Positions 1 to 9,079 of a stretch of DNA of 64,000 nucleotides are shown here, one piece after another. The notes under the pieces were generated by a model. The model worked only from the letters and a program-made list of their open reading frames with translations, was not told where the DNA came from and searched no databases. The stretch is from an uncultured Maricaulis sp. (lineage in GTDB: Bacteria > Pseudomonadota > Alphaproteobacteria > Caulobacterales > Maricaulaceae): positions 62,001-126,000 of the forward strand of contig NZ_CAMYLS010000005.1 in assembly GCF_947259345.1 (NCBI RefSeq). Direction: 5' to 3'. Every line of letters starts with the position of its first letter. Positions within the stretch are counted from its first letter, which is position 1. The translations under genes were made by a program, and so were the position numbers.

Positions 1-58
1 TGTGCTGGACAGGAGAGTGGCGCGACACGGTGTTCTTTTCAGTGCTGAGGCAAGAATG

Positions 59-78
59 GCCCGGCGTCAAAGCCGGGC
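59..78 (-). terminator. Possible intrinsic terminator
   Basis: A 7-bp perfect stem (GCCCGGC/GCCGGGC) with a 6-nt loop lies just downstream of the leftward gene that ends at position 95. The following minus-strand bases are only weakly T-rich, so it may be a weak terminator. Confidence 0.4.
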
Positions 79-94
79 TGGAAGCGCGGCTGGC

Positions 95-559
95 CTAGCC
101 GTTGAGGCAGGTATCATTGAGGCCGACTATGCGACCGCTGCGTATCTCGATCTCGACCTGACCGGCCAGCGCCCCATCCGTCGCATAAACGCGCAAATCG
201 GCAGGCGAACCGGCCGACAGGATAGCGCGGGTGCGGCCGGCATTGGCGGTGGAGGCACGGATAATGAGCGCACCCTCCGTGGCGGCCGGTTCGACACCCG
301 GGCGCACAATGGCGCCGGAACGGCCGAGCTCGATCACAGCCTGACCGGTTTCCAGCTCGATTTCCGATCCGATCGCCGAAATCCGGCCCTGTTCGATCAG
401 AATGTCCTGATGGTCCCACTCGCCCGACGCATCGATGATGGTGACGTCGCGAAGAAGGAGAGGTGCAGTCTCGCAAACCATCTCGGCAGCCTGGCTGGCG
501 CCGGCGGCGAAAACGGCCAAAGAGGCCGCGAGACAAATTTTGATCAGTGCACGACGCAT
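95..559 (-). CDS. Small secreted protein resembling an amidohydrolase N-terminal strand domain
   Basis: The 154-residue product starts with a signal peptide (MRRALIKICL..., cleavage near ASQAA). The start at 559 is chosen because GGAG lies 7 nt upstream and the hydrophobic segment then begins at once. The mature part reads like the small composite beta domain of amidohydrolases: 'LLLRDVTIIDASGEWDHQD' near residue 35, then 'ILIEQGRISAIG', and near the end 'PADLRVYATDGALAG' and 'IRSGRIVGLND'. The metal-binding TIM barrel between these halves is absent, so this is either a stand-alone binding domain or a relic of a deleted imidazolonepropionase-like enzyme. Two cysteines (near 32 and 151) could form a disulfide. 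Function is unknown. Confidence 0.7.
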   Translation of the reverse strand: MRRALIKICLAASLAVFAAGASQAAEMVCETAPLLLRDVTIIDASGEWDHQDILIEQGRISAIGSEIELETGQAVIELGRSGAIVRPGVEPAATEGALIIRASTANAGRTRAILSAGSPADLRVYATDGALAGQVEIEIRSGRIVGLNDTCLNG

Positions 560-663
560 GAGTCGCTCCGCTTGGACGGCTCCTCTTCGTCCGACCACGG
601 AATGAACTCAAGACAAGCTTTTATGACAGCTTGGCGTGAACGCGAATTATCGAAATATCGCCA

Positions 664-996
664 TCACTTCGCAGGCAATGTCGTGACAAAATCGGCCGTC
701 ATTCTCGCCCAGGCCGTCAGCGCTTCATCATCAAGGTCAGCCGGCCCATCGACGGTCACCCAGCCCTTCATCACACGACCGGTCAGGTCCATTTCCCGCG
801 CGCCCGGCATGGCCAGGGCGGCGGCGTACTGATCGGGGCCGACCCGGACATGGAGCTGATCATTGGACGTACCGAAACTCATGTTTCCGCGGATCATCAG
901 GGCAATACCCCCGAACATGCGCCGACGCTCCGGGCGTTGGCCGAGCGCGATGAGCGCGGTTTCCATTCGGTCGACAAGATCCGGATCAAACGCCAT
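664..996 (-). CDS. TfoX N-terminal domain protein
   Basis: This 110-residue protein matches the TfoX N-terminal domain: helix (MAFDPDLVDRMETAL), then 'RRMFGGIALMIRGNMSFG', 'LHVRVGPDQYAAAL' and a C-terminal 'GWVTVDGPADL' followed by a helix. In gammaproteobacteria TfoX/Sxy regulates competence, but stand-alone N-domain proteins in alphaproteobacteria have no settled role. Its ATG overlaps the last 11 nt of tadA, so the two are probably co-transcribed and translationally coupled. Competence should not be inferred from this gene alone. Confidence 0.85.
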   Translation of the reverse strand: MAFDPDLVDRMETALIALGQRPERRRMFGGIALMIRGNMSFGTSNDQLHVRVGPDQYAAALAMPGAREMDLTGRVMKGWVTVDGPADLDDEALTAWARMTADFVTTLPAK

Positions 997-1477
997 CGCG
1001 CGCCACTCCCTTGGCCTTGCGCCGGGCCCGGAAGAAATCTTTCAGCAGCGCCGAACCCTCGTCAGCCATGATGCCGGGCACAACGTCCGGGCGCCAGTGA
1101 CAGCTTGGCTGGTCAAAGAAGCGCGTCCCCGAAACGACCGCCCCGCCCTTGGCATCGCTCGCGCCGAAGACCAGACGACCGATGCGGGCATGGCTGATTG
1201 CGCCGGCGCACATGGCGCAGGGCTCCAGCGTGACATAGAGTTCCAGACCGGTGAGCCGGTAATTGCCCAGCTTCGTCGCCGCCTCGCGCAAGGCGAGGAT
1301 TTCGGCATGGGCGGTCGGATCATGGCCGGCAATCGGGCGATTATGGGCCTGGGCGATGACCTCATCCGTCGCCGGATCGACGATCAGCGCACCGATCGGC
1401 GCCTCGCCAGCCTCAGCTGCTGCTTGCGCCAAGCGTAGCGCCGCCGTCATAAAACGTGTATCGCGCGGGTCTGTCAT
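986..1477 (-). CDS. tadA: tRNA-specific adenosine deaminase
   Basis: TadA converts A34 to inosine in tRNA-Arg(ACG), which is needed to read CGN codons. The zinc/catalytic motifs are present: 'HAEILAL' (His ligand and proton-shuttling Glu) near residue 57 and 'PCAMCAGA' near residue 86. The downstream 'RIGRLVFGASDAKGGA' is also typical of TadA. The start at 1477 (MTDPRDTRF) gives 163 residues; an in-frame ATG 12 codons earlier would add a tail not typical of the family. It diverges from the pseudouridine synthase gene, with 38 bp between the starts. Confidence 0.93.
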   Translation of the reverse strand: MTDPRDTRFMTAALRLAQAAAEAGEAPIGALIVDPATDEVIAQAHNRPIAGHDPTAHAEILALREAATKLGNYRLTGLELYVTLEPCAMCAGAISHARIGRLVFGASDAKGGAVVSGTRFFDQPSCHWRPDVVPGIMADEGSALLKDFFRARRKAKGVARDGV

Positions 1478-1515
1478 ACCGCGCGCGATAGAGCGCCTCT
1501 GCGAAAGGGTCAAGC

Positions 1516-2571
1516 GTGACCGGGACTGCCGACACTTCTGAACGTATTGCCAAATTCCTCGCCCGGGCCGGTGTGGCTTCGCGCCGCGAGGTCGAACGCA
1601 TGATCGAGGGCGGGCGGATCAAGGTCGATGGCACGACGCTGGACACGCCTGCCTTCAAGGTCACGGGCAGTGAGACGATCGAAGTTGACGGCAAGCGCGT
1701 CGAGCCGCCGGCGGCGACCAAGCTTTGGCGCTATCACAAGCCGGACGGTCTGGTGACCACCCATGCCGACCCGGAAGGGCGCGAGACCGTATTCGACGCC
1801 ATCCCCAAGGATCTCGGCCGGGTGATCTCGATCGGCCGCCTCGATCTGACCTCCGAAGGCCTGCTACTGCTGACCAATGATGGCGCCCTCGCCCGCGCCC
1901 TGGAATTGCCCTCGACCGGCTGGACGCGCCGCTATCGCGCCCGCGCCTTTGGCTCCATCTCCGAGTCGGCGCTGAAAGTCCTGCGTGCCGGTGTTACCGT
2001 CGAAGGGATCAAGTATGGCCCGATGGAGGTCGAGGTCGAACGCGAGACCGGCTCGAATATCTGGCTCGAAGTCGGCATTCGCGAAGGCAAGAACCGCGAG
2101 GTCCGCAAGGCCCTCGACGCGGTCGGCCTGCGCGTGAACCGGCTGATCCGTATCGCCTATGGTCCCTTCCAGCTGGGCCAGCTGGAGAAGGGCGAAATCA
2201 AGGCTGTGCCCTCACGCGTGTTGCACGACCAGTGCGGCCATCTGATCGATATGGGTGACGTGCCGACCGGCCAGGCCATCGCCAAGCCGCGCCCGGCCAA
2301 CCGGGCCGGCCGCAAGCCGGGTCAGAAGCCGGGGCAAAAACCGGGCGCGCGCGCCATGGGCGGACCGGGTCAGCCCGGACGTCCCAAACGCGAGGTGGAT
2401 GACAGCTTGCTTGAGCCGACCCTGAAAGGTCGGCCGCTGGACGCCAAATCCACCCGCGCCCGACGCGGCAAGGATGGCAAACCGACCGCCAAGCCCGCCC
2501 CGCGTCCCGGCGGGCCGCGTGGAAAAGGACCTCAGGGCAAGGGCCCGCGCAATCCCGGCGGCCGGAGCTAG
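1516..2571 (+). CDS. rluB: 23S rRNA pseudouridine synthase, RluB/RsuA family
   Basis: The enzyme isomerises uridine to pseudouridine in rRNA; RluB acts at U2605 of 23S rRNA. An S4 RNA-binding domain (residues ~8-60, 'RIAKFLARAGVASRREVERM') is followed by the catalytic domain with the Asp motif 'GRLDLTSEGLLLLTNDG' near residue 115. After about residue 245 comes a ~100-residue tail rich in Pro, Gly, Lys and Arg with 'KPGQKPGQKPG' repeats, probably disordered and RNA-binding. The GTG start has GAAAGGG 6-7 nt upstream. rsmD follows after 6 nt, so this is a small rRNA-modification operon. The RluB assignment over other RsuA-family members is likely but not proven. Confidence 0.88.
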   Translation: MTGTADTSERIAKFLARAGVASRREVERMIEGGRIKVDGTTLDTPAFKVTGSETIEVDGKRVEPPAATKLWRYHKPDGLVTTHADPEGRETVFDAIPKDLGRVISIGRLDLTSEGLLLLTNDGALARALELPSTGWTRRYRARAFGSISESALKVLRAGVTVEGIKYGPMEVEVERETGSNIWLEVGIREGKNREVRKALDAVGLRVNRLIRIAYGPFQLGQLEKGEIKAVPSRVLHDQCGHLIDMGDVPTGQAIAKPRPANRAGRKPGQKPGQKPGARAMGGPGQPGRPKREVDDSLLEPTLKGRPLDAKSTRARRGKDGKPTAKPAPRPGGPRGKGPQGKGPRNPGGRS

Positions 2572-2577
2572 AGCGAT

Positions 2578-3138
2578 ATGCGTATCGTCGGAGGCAAATT
2601 CCGCAATCGCGCCCTCATTGCGCCCAAGGGAAAGTCGACCCGACCGACCTCGGATCGGGCGCGCGAGAACATGTTCAACGTGATCGAACATGCTGACTGG
2701 TGTCCCTCCCTCGACGGCGCCCGCGTCGCCGACATTTATGCCGGCTCCGGGGCGCTGGGCCTGGAAGCGGTCTCACGCGGAGCGGCCTTCTGCCTCTTCA
2801 TCGAGTTCGCGGCCGAGGCGCGCGGTGCCATTCGCGACAATGTCGACACGCTGCAGCTCTTCGGCATCACCCGCATCCATCGCCGTGACGCTACGGCCCT
2901 GGGCGAAAAACCGTCCAATCTCGGCGCCCCCTTCAACCTCGTCTTCCTCGACCCGCCTTACGGCTTCGGCCTGGGCCCCAAGACATTGGCCAAGCTGCTC
3001 GAAGGCAATTGGGTCAGCGAGGATGCGGTCGCCGTGCTGGAAGTCGGTGCCGAGGAAGAGCCGGAAACACCGGGCTGGACCTGCCAGGTGGAGAAAACCT
3101 ATGGCGCGGCGAAGGTGTTGTTTTTGACTCGGAGGTAG
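2578..3138 (+). CDS. rsmD: 16S rRNA (guanine(966)-N2)-methyltransferase
   Basis: RsmD methylates G966 of 16S rRNA in the assembled small subunit using SAM. The N-terminal 'MRIVGGKFRNRAL' and 'RPTSDRARENMFN' are family signatures. The SAM site ('VADIYAGSGALGLEAVSRG') sits near residues 50-67 and the catalytic 'DPPYGFG' near residue 123. The length of 186 residues is normal. The gene begins 6 nt after the pseudouridine synthase stop and is probably translated from the same message. Confidence 0.95.
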   Translation: MRIVGGKFRNRALIAPKGKSTRPTSDRARENMFNVIEHADWCPSLDGARVADIYAGSGALGLEAVSRGAAFCLFIEFAAEARGAIRDNVDTLQLFGITRIHRRDATALGEKPSNLGAPFNLVFLDPPYGFGLGPKTLAKLLEGNWVSEDAVAVLEVGAEEEPETPGWTCQVEKTYGAAKVLFLTRR

Positions 3139-3159
3139 GTCTCCTGACCTTAGACACAC

Positions 3160-4407
3160 TTAACGCTCTGTCGGGTCGACGCCTTCGATCTGCTGCCTCA
3201 AGAAGCGGCGGACACTGCCAGTGCTTCCTGGTGGGAGAGTGGGATATAGAGTCTCCGTCAGCGGCGAGTTCGGCGAGGTGACCTGGACGACCAGAGGGGT
3301 GTCAGCAGTAGCTAACCGCGAAACCAAATCCAGCGAGAACTCCACATGTTGCTCTTCATCCATACGAATATGGACCGGCGTCGGGCGCGCGAAATCGATT
3401 GCGCTGAGATCGGCGTCCGGGGAGGGGCTGGCCCATCCAAATTGGAGCAACGCGAAATCAGGTATGCAGCGGCTGTCCTCCTGAAAGGCCGGTAGCACCC
3501 ATGAAACGCCGTCACCTTGGGACTGCACTCCAATCCGATCATAACGCTCCGGGAAGGCGCGTCGGATACCTTCTAGGGCCAGCCTGCAAAACTCGCCCGG
3601 CTCCAGCCCTTGATCGGCTGGATTGAGTATGAAGAGATCAGCACGCTCATCCCAGATCGCATAGGACAACGGCATGTGTCCCAGCGCGCTTGGCAAGCGC
3701 AAAGACGAATCAAAAGAGACGATCGCAACGCGCGCGCCGGAGTCTGAGCGCCTCGTAGACGGGGCTTCATGCCAGACATGCTCGAACGCCAGTTCAACCC
3801 CGTCGAGGGTGATCTCAACGCGGTCCCGCCTGAAACCTGTGTTCAAATCCCAGTACGGCTCGCATGGACGCAAAAGGTCGAGAGGCTGCGCGCGCCCGGC
3901 TTCAAACATGACAATTCTTGACGTGCTGGAAGACTGGGGGGAAATCAGCGCAGCTATGACCGACTGCCGATCCGGCGCTTCAACGAGCTGGTAGATGTCC
4001 CAGACAGGGTTTGCATCCAGGAAGGCCTGCACGGCCTGAAGGACCGGCGTCTCCGTTTCGCCAATCGACCGAGCGCTGTGGAGCGGACGATCTCCAATTT
4101 CGGATGCGATTTCAGTCACGAGAGGAGAGATGCACGCAGCCATCTTGTCTTCTGTCCGGCGACAATCGAGGTCGATCGACACCACCTCTGGCACGGTGCT
4201 GCGGTTGACGGGGCGGCGTTGGCTGTATTGGACCTGATGCCTTCGACTGTCCTGAGGCGATAGGCTGGCAATCACCCGCTGCGCATCGGTTGAGAGAGCG
4301 ATCTCGGTGAAGAAACAGGCCGCATAGTCAGTCGAATCTTCAAGCGCGACGCCCAATGGCAAGCTGGTGCTGCCTTTCAGCAGCATGGCCAAAACGAGTC
4401 CGATCAA
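3160..4407 (-). CDS. Hypothetical protein, unrecognised
   Basis: This long open frame (about 415 residues) has no motif I recognise. The start is uncertain: a TTG at 4407 is preceded by GGGGAGG, an ATG lies at 4386, and the frame stays open to a TTG at 4440. The first ~20 residues are hydrophobic (IGLVLAMLLKGSTSLPLG) and could be a signal or anchor. The rest is a mixed soluble protein with acidic stretches, scattered Cys, and 'RVAIVSFDSSLRLPSALG' and 'YAIWDERADLFILNP' in the middle. Base composition is visibly less GC-rich and codon choice less biased than in neighbours, which suggests acquisition by transfer. It converges on rsmD and stands alone. Confidence 0.6.
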   Translation of the reverse strand: MIGLVLAMLLKGSTSLPLGVALEDSTDYAACFFTEIALSTDAQRVIASLSPQDSRRHQVQYSQRRPVNRSTVPEVVSIDLDCRRTEDKMAACISPLVTEIASEIGDRPLHSARSIGETETPVLQAVQAFLDANPVWDIYQLVEAPDRQSVIAALISPQSSSTSRIVMFEAGRAQPLDLLRPCEPYWDLNTGFRRDRVEITLDGVELAFEHVWHEAPSTRRSDSGARVAIVSFDSSLRLPSALGHMPLSYAIWDERADLFILNPADQGLEPGEFCRLALEGIRRAFPERYDRIGVQSQGDGVSWVLPAFQEDSRCIPDFALLQFGWASPSPDADLSAIDFARPTPVHIRMDEEQHVEFSLDLVSRLATADTPLVVQVTSPNSPLTETLYPTLPPGSTGSVRRFLRQQIEGVDPTER

Positions 4408-4440
4408 TTCACCCTCCCCGCGTTCTGTTCGAAGAAGCAA

Positions 4441-4784
4441 TCATAGATGCAAGGATTCGCTTGTCCCAATTACTTCTGTCAGCAAGCGCGCGGCGATCGC
4501 CGCGCTGAGAACTCGGCATATAGGTCCCTGTGTTTTGCGATGATGTAGGATAGTTGCGCGAAGGAGGCCATTAGGTCTCTGCCTGCCTTCGCAGGTCATT
4601 CGGCGGGATGACACGGGAATGCTTGGTCCTGGTGCGGGCCGCCTTCCCTCTCCCAAGAGAGAAGGAAAGGGGCGACACAGCCGACAAATCGCCCTTGTTC
4701 GCTTGCCGGAAGGCCCGCCCCGCCTTGAGAATCCGGCGCTTGGCCCTATGTGAAAGACGACAAGCAACCAAAGGGGAGCCCGAC
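4441..4784. other. Intergenic region, no gene seen
   Basis: This is about 340 bp between two divergent genes. It holds a GC-rich hairpin at about 4642-4665 (CTCTC/GAGAG core extended by CCTT/AAGG) and other short repeat-like stretches. The open frames here have no ribosome-binding site or recognisable product. It probably contains the promoter of the PoxB-like gene, but no clear -35/-10 pair was identified. Confidence 0.4.
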
Positions 4785-6449
4785 ATGCGCGTGGCCGACC
4801 TGCTTCTCGATATCCTGGCTGCACACGGCGTGCAGCAGGTCTATGGCGTGCCGGGAGACGCCATCAATGATTTCACCTTTGCGCTGGAAAAGCGTGATGA
4901 CATGGAATTCGTCATGGTCCGCCATGAGGAAGCCGGGGCCTTCATGGCGTCGGCCCAGGCCAAGCTGACCGGTCGGATGACGGCCTGTATGGGCACATCC
5001 GGGCCGGGCGCGATTCATCTTCTCAACGGGCTTTATGACGCCAAGATGGATCATGCCCCGGTGATCGCGATCACCGGTCAGGCGCCGACCAAATTCGTCG
5101 GCACCGAATACCATCAGGAAGTCGCGCTTGAACGCCTCTTCTCCGATGTCGCCGAATACACCCGAACCGTGATGACGCCGGATCAATTGCCCGACGTAAT
5201 GATCGAGGCCTGCAAGGCAGCGCTCGCCGGTCCCGGCGTGGGCCATATCGCCATCCCGTCAGACATTTCGGGGCGCTCGGTGAGCGCCTCGCGCAACACC
5301 TATGACCTCGGCGTGACGAATGCCCTGTCCATGCCATGCGCAGCGGCGCTCGACACGGCCAGCGAGCTGATCAATCAGTCGGACCGTATTGCCATCCTTG
5401 CCGGCATTGGCTGCGCTGATGCCCGCGAGGAATTGCTGGCCCTGTCCGAGCGAGTCGGTGCGCCGATCGTTCGCTCGCTGCGGGCCAAGGATGTCATCGA
5501 CGAGGATATCGAAGCCTGTATCGGCGGGTTGGGCCTGCTGGGCTCCTCGCCCGGGAGCGCCGCGATGGCGAAATGTGACTGCTTGCTGCTGGCGGGTTCG
5601 GATTTCCCCTATATCGATTTCTTCCCGGACGACGCTAAGATCATCCAGATCGATTCCGCACCCACCCGACTGGGGCGCCGCGCAAAGGTGGATGCCCCGC
5701 TCGCCGGACATTGCCAGCCGACACTGGAAGCCCTGCTGACGCGCGTCGAGCGCAAGTCGGACCGCAGCTTCTACGACTCCATGCAGGCGAAGAAGACGGA
5801 GTGGAATCAGGAACAGGCTGAACGGCGCCAATCAGACGCGACACCGATCGCCCCCGAGCGCGTGATGCAGGAGCTCAACCGGATCGCCCCGACCGACACC
5901 ATCTATACAGTCGATACCGGCACCTCGACCGCCTGGGCGGCACGCCATCTCATCGTCACGGAAGACCAGCGCTTCACGCTGTCAGGCGCCCTGGCCAGCA
6001 TGGCCTTTGCCCCGTCCGGGGCGATCGGCGCCAAGTTTGCCTATCCCGAGCGGCCGGTCTGCGCGATTTCGGGCGATGGCGGTTTCGCCATGCTGATGGC
6101 CGATTTCATCACCGCCGTCCGCTATGACAAGCCGGTGGTCAATATCGTGCTCAATAACAGCAAGCTCGGCTTCATTGCCCTCGAGCAGGAAGCCAAGGGC
6201 CTGCCCGAGCATGCCATCGGTCTTGAGAACCCCGACTTCGTCGCCTTCGCCAAGGCGTGTGGCGGACATGGCGTCCGGGTGGAAGACCCGGACGACCTCG
6301 CCAAGGCCCTGCGCGACGCCTTCAACCAGACAAAGGCCAGCCTTGTCGAGATCATGGTGGATCCGGACGCGCTGATCATGCCGCCCAAGATCTCTGCCGA
6401 GCAGGCGATCAATTTCGGCATCGCAAAGACGCGTGAATTTCTGGGCTGA
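4785..6449 (+). CDS. ThDP-dependent pyruvate oxidase/dehydrogenase-like enzyme (PoxB family)
   Basis: The product is a 554-residue three-domain ThDP enzyme. It has the PYR domain with the activating Glu in 'VRHEEAGAFMAS' (~residue 50), a central domain, and a C-terminal PP domain with the ThDP/Mg motif 'GDGGFAMLMADF...NN' (~430-460). The context 'NNSKLGFIALEQEA' resembles quinone-dependent pyruvate dehydrogenase PoxB, which decarboxylates pyruvate to acetate and passes electrons to ubiquinone. The sequence ends without an obvious PoxB-type membrane-binding tail, so a soluble oxidase or acetolactate-synthase-like role remains possible. The start at 4785 is set by AAGGGGAG 7 nt upstream; the frame is open upstream without family similarity. 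No carboligase small subunit lies nearby. Confidence 0.82.
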   Translation: MRVADLLLDILAAHGVQQVYGVPGDAINDFTFALEKRDDMEFVMVRHEEAGAFMASAQAKLTGRMTACMGTSGPGAIHLLNGLYDAKMDHAPVIAITGQAPTKFVGTEYHQEVALERLFSDVAEYTRTVMTPDQLPDVMIEACKAALAGPGVGHIAIPSDISGRSVSASRNTYDLGVTNALSMPCAAALDTASELINQSDRIAILAGIGCADAREELLALSERVGAPIVRSLRAKDVIDEDIEACIGGLGLLGSSPGSAAMAKCDCLLLAGSDFPYIDFFPDDAKIIQIDSAPTRLGRRAKVDAPLAGHCQPTLEALLTRVERKSDRSFYDSMQAKKTEWNQEQAERRQSDATPIAPERVMQELNRIAPTDTIYTVDTGTSTAWAARHLIVTEDQRFTLSGALASMAFAPSGAIGAKFAYPERPVCAISGDGGFAMLMADFITAVRYDKPVVNIVLNNSKLGFIALEQEAKGLPEHAIGLENPDFVAFAKACGGHGVRVEDPDDLAKALRDAFNQTKASLVEIMVDPDALIMPPKISAEQAINFGIAKTREFLG

Positions 6450-6479
6450 CCGCGTGTCAGCCGGTCCGACTGGCGCCGA

Positions 6480-8381
6480 CTATCGTCGCCCGAACAAGCG
6501 CTCGATATCGCTCAATTTGAGCTCCACATAGGTCGGACGGCCGTGATTGCACTGGCCGGAATGCGGGGTCGCTTCCATTTCGCGCAGGAGGGCGTTCATC
6601 TCCTCGCCAGTGAGGCGGCGGCCGGAGCGGACCGAGCCGTGGCAGGCCATGGTGCCGACCACGTCTTCCAGCTTCTCCTTCAGGGAGAGCGCCTGATCGT
6701 ATTCGGCGAGATCATCGGCAAGGTCCCGGATCAGGCCCTGCACGTCGAGCTTCTTGAGGAGTGAGGGTGTCTCGCGCACGGCGATGGCGCCCTGGCCGAA
6801 AGCCTCAATGACGAGGCCCAGCTCCTCCAACTCTTCGGTGCGGTCAAGCAAGCGGCGCGCTTCGGCCTCGTCGAGATTGACGATCTCCGGCACCAGCAAG
6901 CGCTGCCGCTGGACGCCGGTCTCGGCAATCATCTTTTTCATGCGCTCATAGACGAGGCGTTCATGGGCGGCATGCTGATCGACAATGACGATGCCATCGC
7001 CGGTCTGGGCGACGACATAGGTCTCGTGCAATTGCGCCCGGGCGACGCCGAGCGGCCAGTCGGGTGGCGGTGTGGCAGATTGTTGGGCCGCGTCGAAGCC
7101 GGATTGAGGCGCCTCGCCCATCCCGGCGTCGTAAGCGGAGCCGTCCGGTTCGACACGCGCCGACATGCCGGGATCGAAAACGCGGTCCTGGACGGGTTCG
7201 GACGGCGGACGCGGAGCGCCCCAGCCGGCGAGGCTGGCGGTGTGGGACTGATAGCCGCCGGGTGGCGGTTGCGGGGGCTGATAGCCTTCCGGGCGCACCC
7301 GGCCCAGCGCGTAGCCGGCGACCGTGGTCGAGGCCCGATGTCCGGCGGCGGCCAGAGCGTGTCGCAGGGAGCCAACAATCAGGCCGCGCACGAGGCCTGC
7401 ATCGCGAAAGCGGACTTCGGCCTTGGCCGGATGGACATTGACGTCGACCTGACCCGTGGGCAGCTCGACATTCAGCGCCACGACCGGATGGCGGTCGCGG
7501 GCGAGGAAGTCCTGATAGGCGCCGCGCACGGCACCGCCCAACAGCTTGTCGCGGACCGGGCGTCCATTGACGAAGAGATATTGGTGCATGGCATTGCCGC
7601 GCGAATAGGTCGGCAGGCTGGCAAAGCCGAATATCCGCACACCCTCACGCTCCTGGTCGACCTCGAGCGCGTTCTCGCCGAAATCCGCGCCGAGGATGGC
7701 CGACATGCGGGCAATGCGGGCCTCGGCGCCCTCACCGCGCTCGGCCGCGACCGACAGGCGCTTGCGTCCGTCCAGGGTGAGAAAGAAGCCAACATCCGGG
7801 CGCGACATGGCCATGCGCTTGACCACGTCCGTGATTCCGAGATTCTCCGAACGCTCGGATTTGAGGAATTTCAGGCGGGCCGGTGTGGCATAGAAGAGAT
7901 CGCGCACCTCGATCCTGGTGCCGCCGCGCCCCAGCGGTGCCGCGGGGGCGATACCGTTGGTCTTGCCACCCTCGACCAGGATGGCCCAGGCATCGCCCGC
8001 CCCCTTGGCCTGGGTGGTGATCGAAAGGCGCGCAATCGAGCCGATCGAGGGCAAGGCCTCGCCGCGAAACCCCATGGTGGAGATATTGAGCAAATCGTCC
8101 TGCCCGTCCTCGGCGACCGGGAGTTTCGAGGTCGCGTGGCGCTCGATGCACAGCTCGAGCTCCTCCGGACTCATCCCCTTGCCATCATCCTCGATCAGGA
8201 GGCGGACCAGCCCGCCGCCCTCTGCGGTGATGTCGATCCGCTTCGCGCCCGCATCAAGGGCATTCTCCGCCAATTCCTTGACGACCGAGGCCGGCCGCTC
8301 GACGACTTCGCCGGCAGCAATACGGTTCACCGTCTCCGGTGGAAGGCGTCGGATAATGGGTTGGGTCATGGCCAAAGACAT
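6480..8381 (-). CDS. mutL: DNA mismatch repair protein MutL with endonuclease motif
   Basis: MutL couples mismatch recognition by MutS to strand removal. The GHKL ATPase domain is complete: '[11 protein letters not shown]', 'DDGKGM', '[12 protein letters not shown]' and '[13 protein letters not shown]'. After a Pro/Gly-rich linker (~350-430) the C-terminal domain carries DQHA(x)2E(x)4E ('[12 protein letters not shown]'), plus 'ACHGSVRSG' and 'CNHGRPT', the pattern of MutL proteins that nick DNA themselves, as expected in bacteria without MutH. Two start codons (8381 and 8369) are possible and neither has a clear Shine-Dalgarno sequence. The perfect hairpin at 8382-8405 directly abuts the upstream one. 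Confidence 0.95.
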   Translation of the reverse strand: MSLAMTQPIIRRLPPETVNRIAAGEVVERPASVVKELAENALDAGAKRIDITAEGGGLVRLLIEDDGKGMSPEELELCIERHATSKLPVAEDGQDDLLNISTMGFRGEALPSIGSIARLSITTQAKGAGDAWAILVEGGKTNGIAPAAPLGRGGTRIEVRDLFYATPARLKFLKSERSENLGITDVVKRMAMSRPDVGFFLTLDGRKRLSVAAERGEGAEARIARMSAILGADFGENALEVDQEREGVRIFGFASLPTYSRGNAMHQYLFVNGRPVRDKLLGGAVRGAYQDFLARDRHPVVALNVELPTGQVDVNVHPAKAEVRFRDAGLVRGLIVGSLRHALAAAGHRASTTVAGYALGRVRPEGYQPPQPPPGGYQSHTASLAGWGAPRPPSEPVQDRVFDPGMSARVEPDGSAYDAGMGEAPQSGFDAAQQSATPPPDWPLGVARAQLHETYVVAQTGDGIVIVDQHAAHERLVYERMKKMIAETGVQRQRLLVPEIVNLDEAEARRLLDRTEELEELGLVIEAFGQGAIAVRETPSLLKKLDVQGLIRDLADDLAEYDQALSLKEKLEDVVGTMACHGSVRSGRRLTGEEMNALLREMEATPHSGQCNHGRPTYVELKLSDIERLFGRR

Positions 8382-8405
8382 AGGGCCAGCCTCTTGGCTG
8401 GCCCT
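8382..8405 (-). terminator. Perfect 10-bp hairpin between the lipoprotein gene and mutL
   Basis: The arms AGGGCCAGCC and GGCTGGCCCT are perfectly complementary around a 4-nt loop. The hairpin lies 59 nt past the stop of the upstream lipoprotein gene and touches the first possible mutL ATG. No long U-tract follows, so it may be a weak terminator or a structure that limits mutL translation. Confidence 0.55.
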
Positions 8406-8464
8406 GAGTCGGTCAAGTGCGGTCGATCAGGTCAGCGAGCCCGCGCAGGACCCGCATAAGCCGA

Positions 8465-9007
8465 TCAGAGACCAGGAAGCTTGGGCAGGAGACGGCGGTC
8501 GCGCTCGATCTCCACATCGCCACCACCGGTGACATTGTGGATGTTTTCCTGCGCGGCGGCCTCGGCAGAGGCATCCAGCGGGGTGGCATCGCCTTGCGGA
8601 CGGTATTCGCCGTCACGCCAGAACAGCACCATGTCGGCAAATCCGCGATTCTTGCGCACCACGCTCGCCATCTCTCCATCAATGATGGAGCGGATAAACG
8701 GGTCGGCCGAACCGCCACCGGCACGGGCAACCAGCAGGGCTTCCGCATCGGAGCCTTCAAAATCACCCTGCGCGCCAAGCAGGGCCGCGCGGGCCTGCTG
8801 GTCCGGATAGATTTCGTCGGGACGCGGCTCACCGGGGCGCGGCGGACGCAGATTATATTCCGGCGGCACCGTCAACGGCGCGATGGTCACGGTGCGGAAC
8901 TCGTCCGGGGTCGAGCGTTCGGCGCCGAGCGCGCGCGAGACATTGCTGCAGCCGGACAGGGCGATGGCCGCGGTGGTCGCGGCGAAAAGAGCAGTACGCA
9001 AACGCAT
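8465..9007 (-). CDS. DUF3035 lipoprotein, possible BAM-complex subunit BamF
   Basis: The 180-residue product has a lipoprotein signal ending in 'AIALSGC' (Cys ~20), so it should be lipidated and sent to the outer membrane. The conserved DUF3035 block 'TPDEFRTVTIAPLTVPPEY' followed by 'NLRPPRPGEPRPDE' is evident. Proteins with this block were reported as the BamF subunit of the outer-membrane assembly complex in Caulobacter; that functional link is from memory. The start at 9007 has GGAG about 9 nt upstream and puts the signal peptide at the N-terminus. It lies 72 nt downstream of lspA, the peptidase needed to process such lipoproteins. Confidence 0.8.
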   Translation of the reverse strand: MRLRTALFAATTAAIALSGCSNVSRALGAERSTPDEFRTVTIAPLTVPPEYNLRPPRPGEPRPDEIYPDQQARAALLGAQGDFEGSDAEALLVARAGGGSADPFIRSIIDGEMASVVRKNRGFADMVLFWRDGEYRPQGDATPLDASAEAAAQENIHNVTGGGDVEIERDRRLLPKLPGL

Positions 9008-9079
9008 CTCTGTGAGACTCCGAATTTGTGTTGGCGGGAGTTTAACCCAAAGCCGGGTCATCACTCCACCCCGCTATCA

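Noticed and set aside
2..832. Long rightward open frame of 276 codons at the left edge
   Set aside because: It is the antisense shadow of the small secreted protein gene (95-559) and overlaps the TfoX gene; no ribosome-binding site and no recognisable product.
664..996. Natural competence inferred from the TfoX_N protein
   Set aside because: Only the N-terminal domain is present and no competence genes lie in the window.
986..1513. Longer tadA start at 1513
   Set aside because: The extra 12 residues are not part of the TadA fold and the 1477 start gives the normal length.
6963..8459. 498-codon frame antisense to mutL
   Set aside because: High-GC mirror frame of a clearly real mutL; low-complexity Gly/Arg/Asp composition and no motifs.
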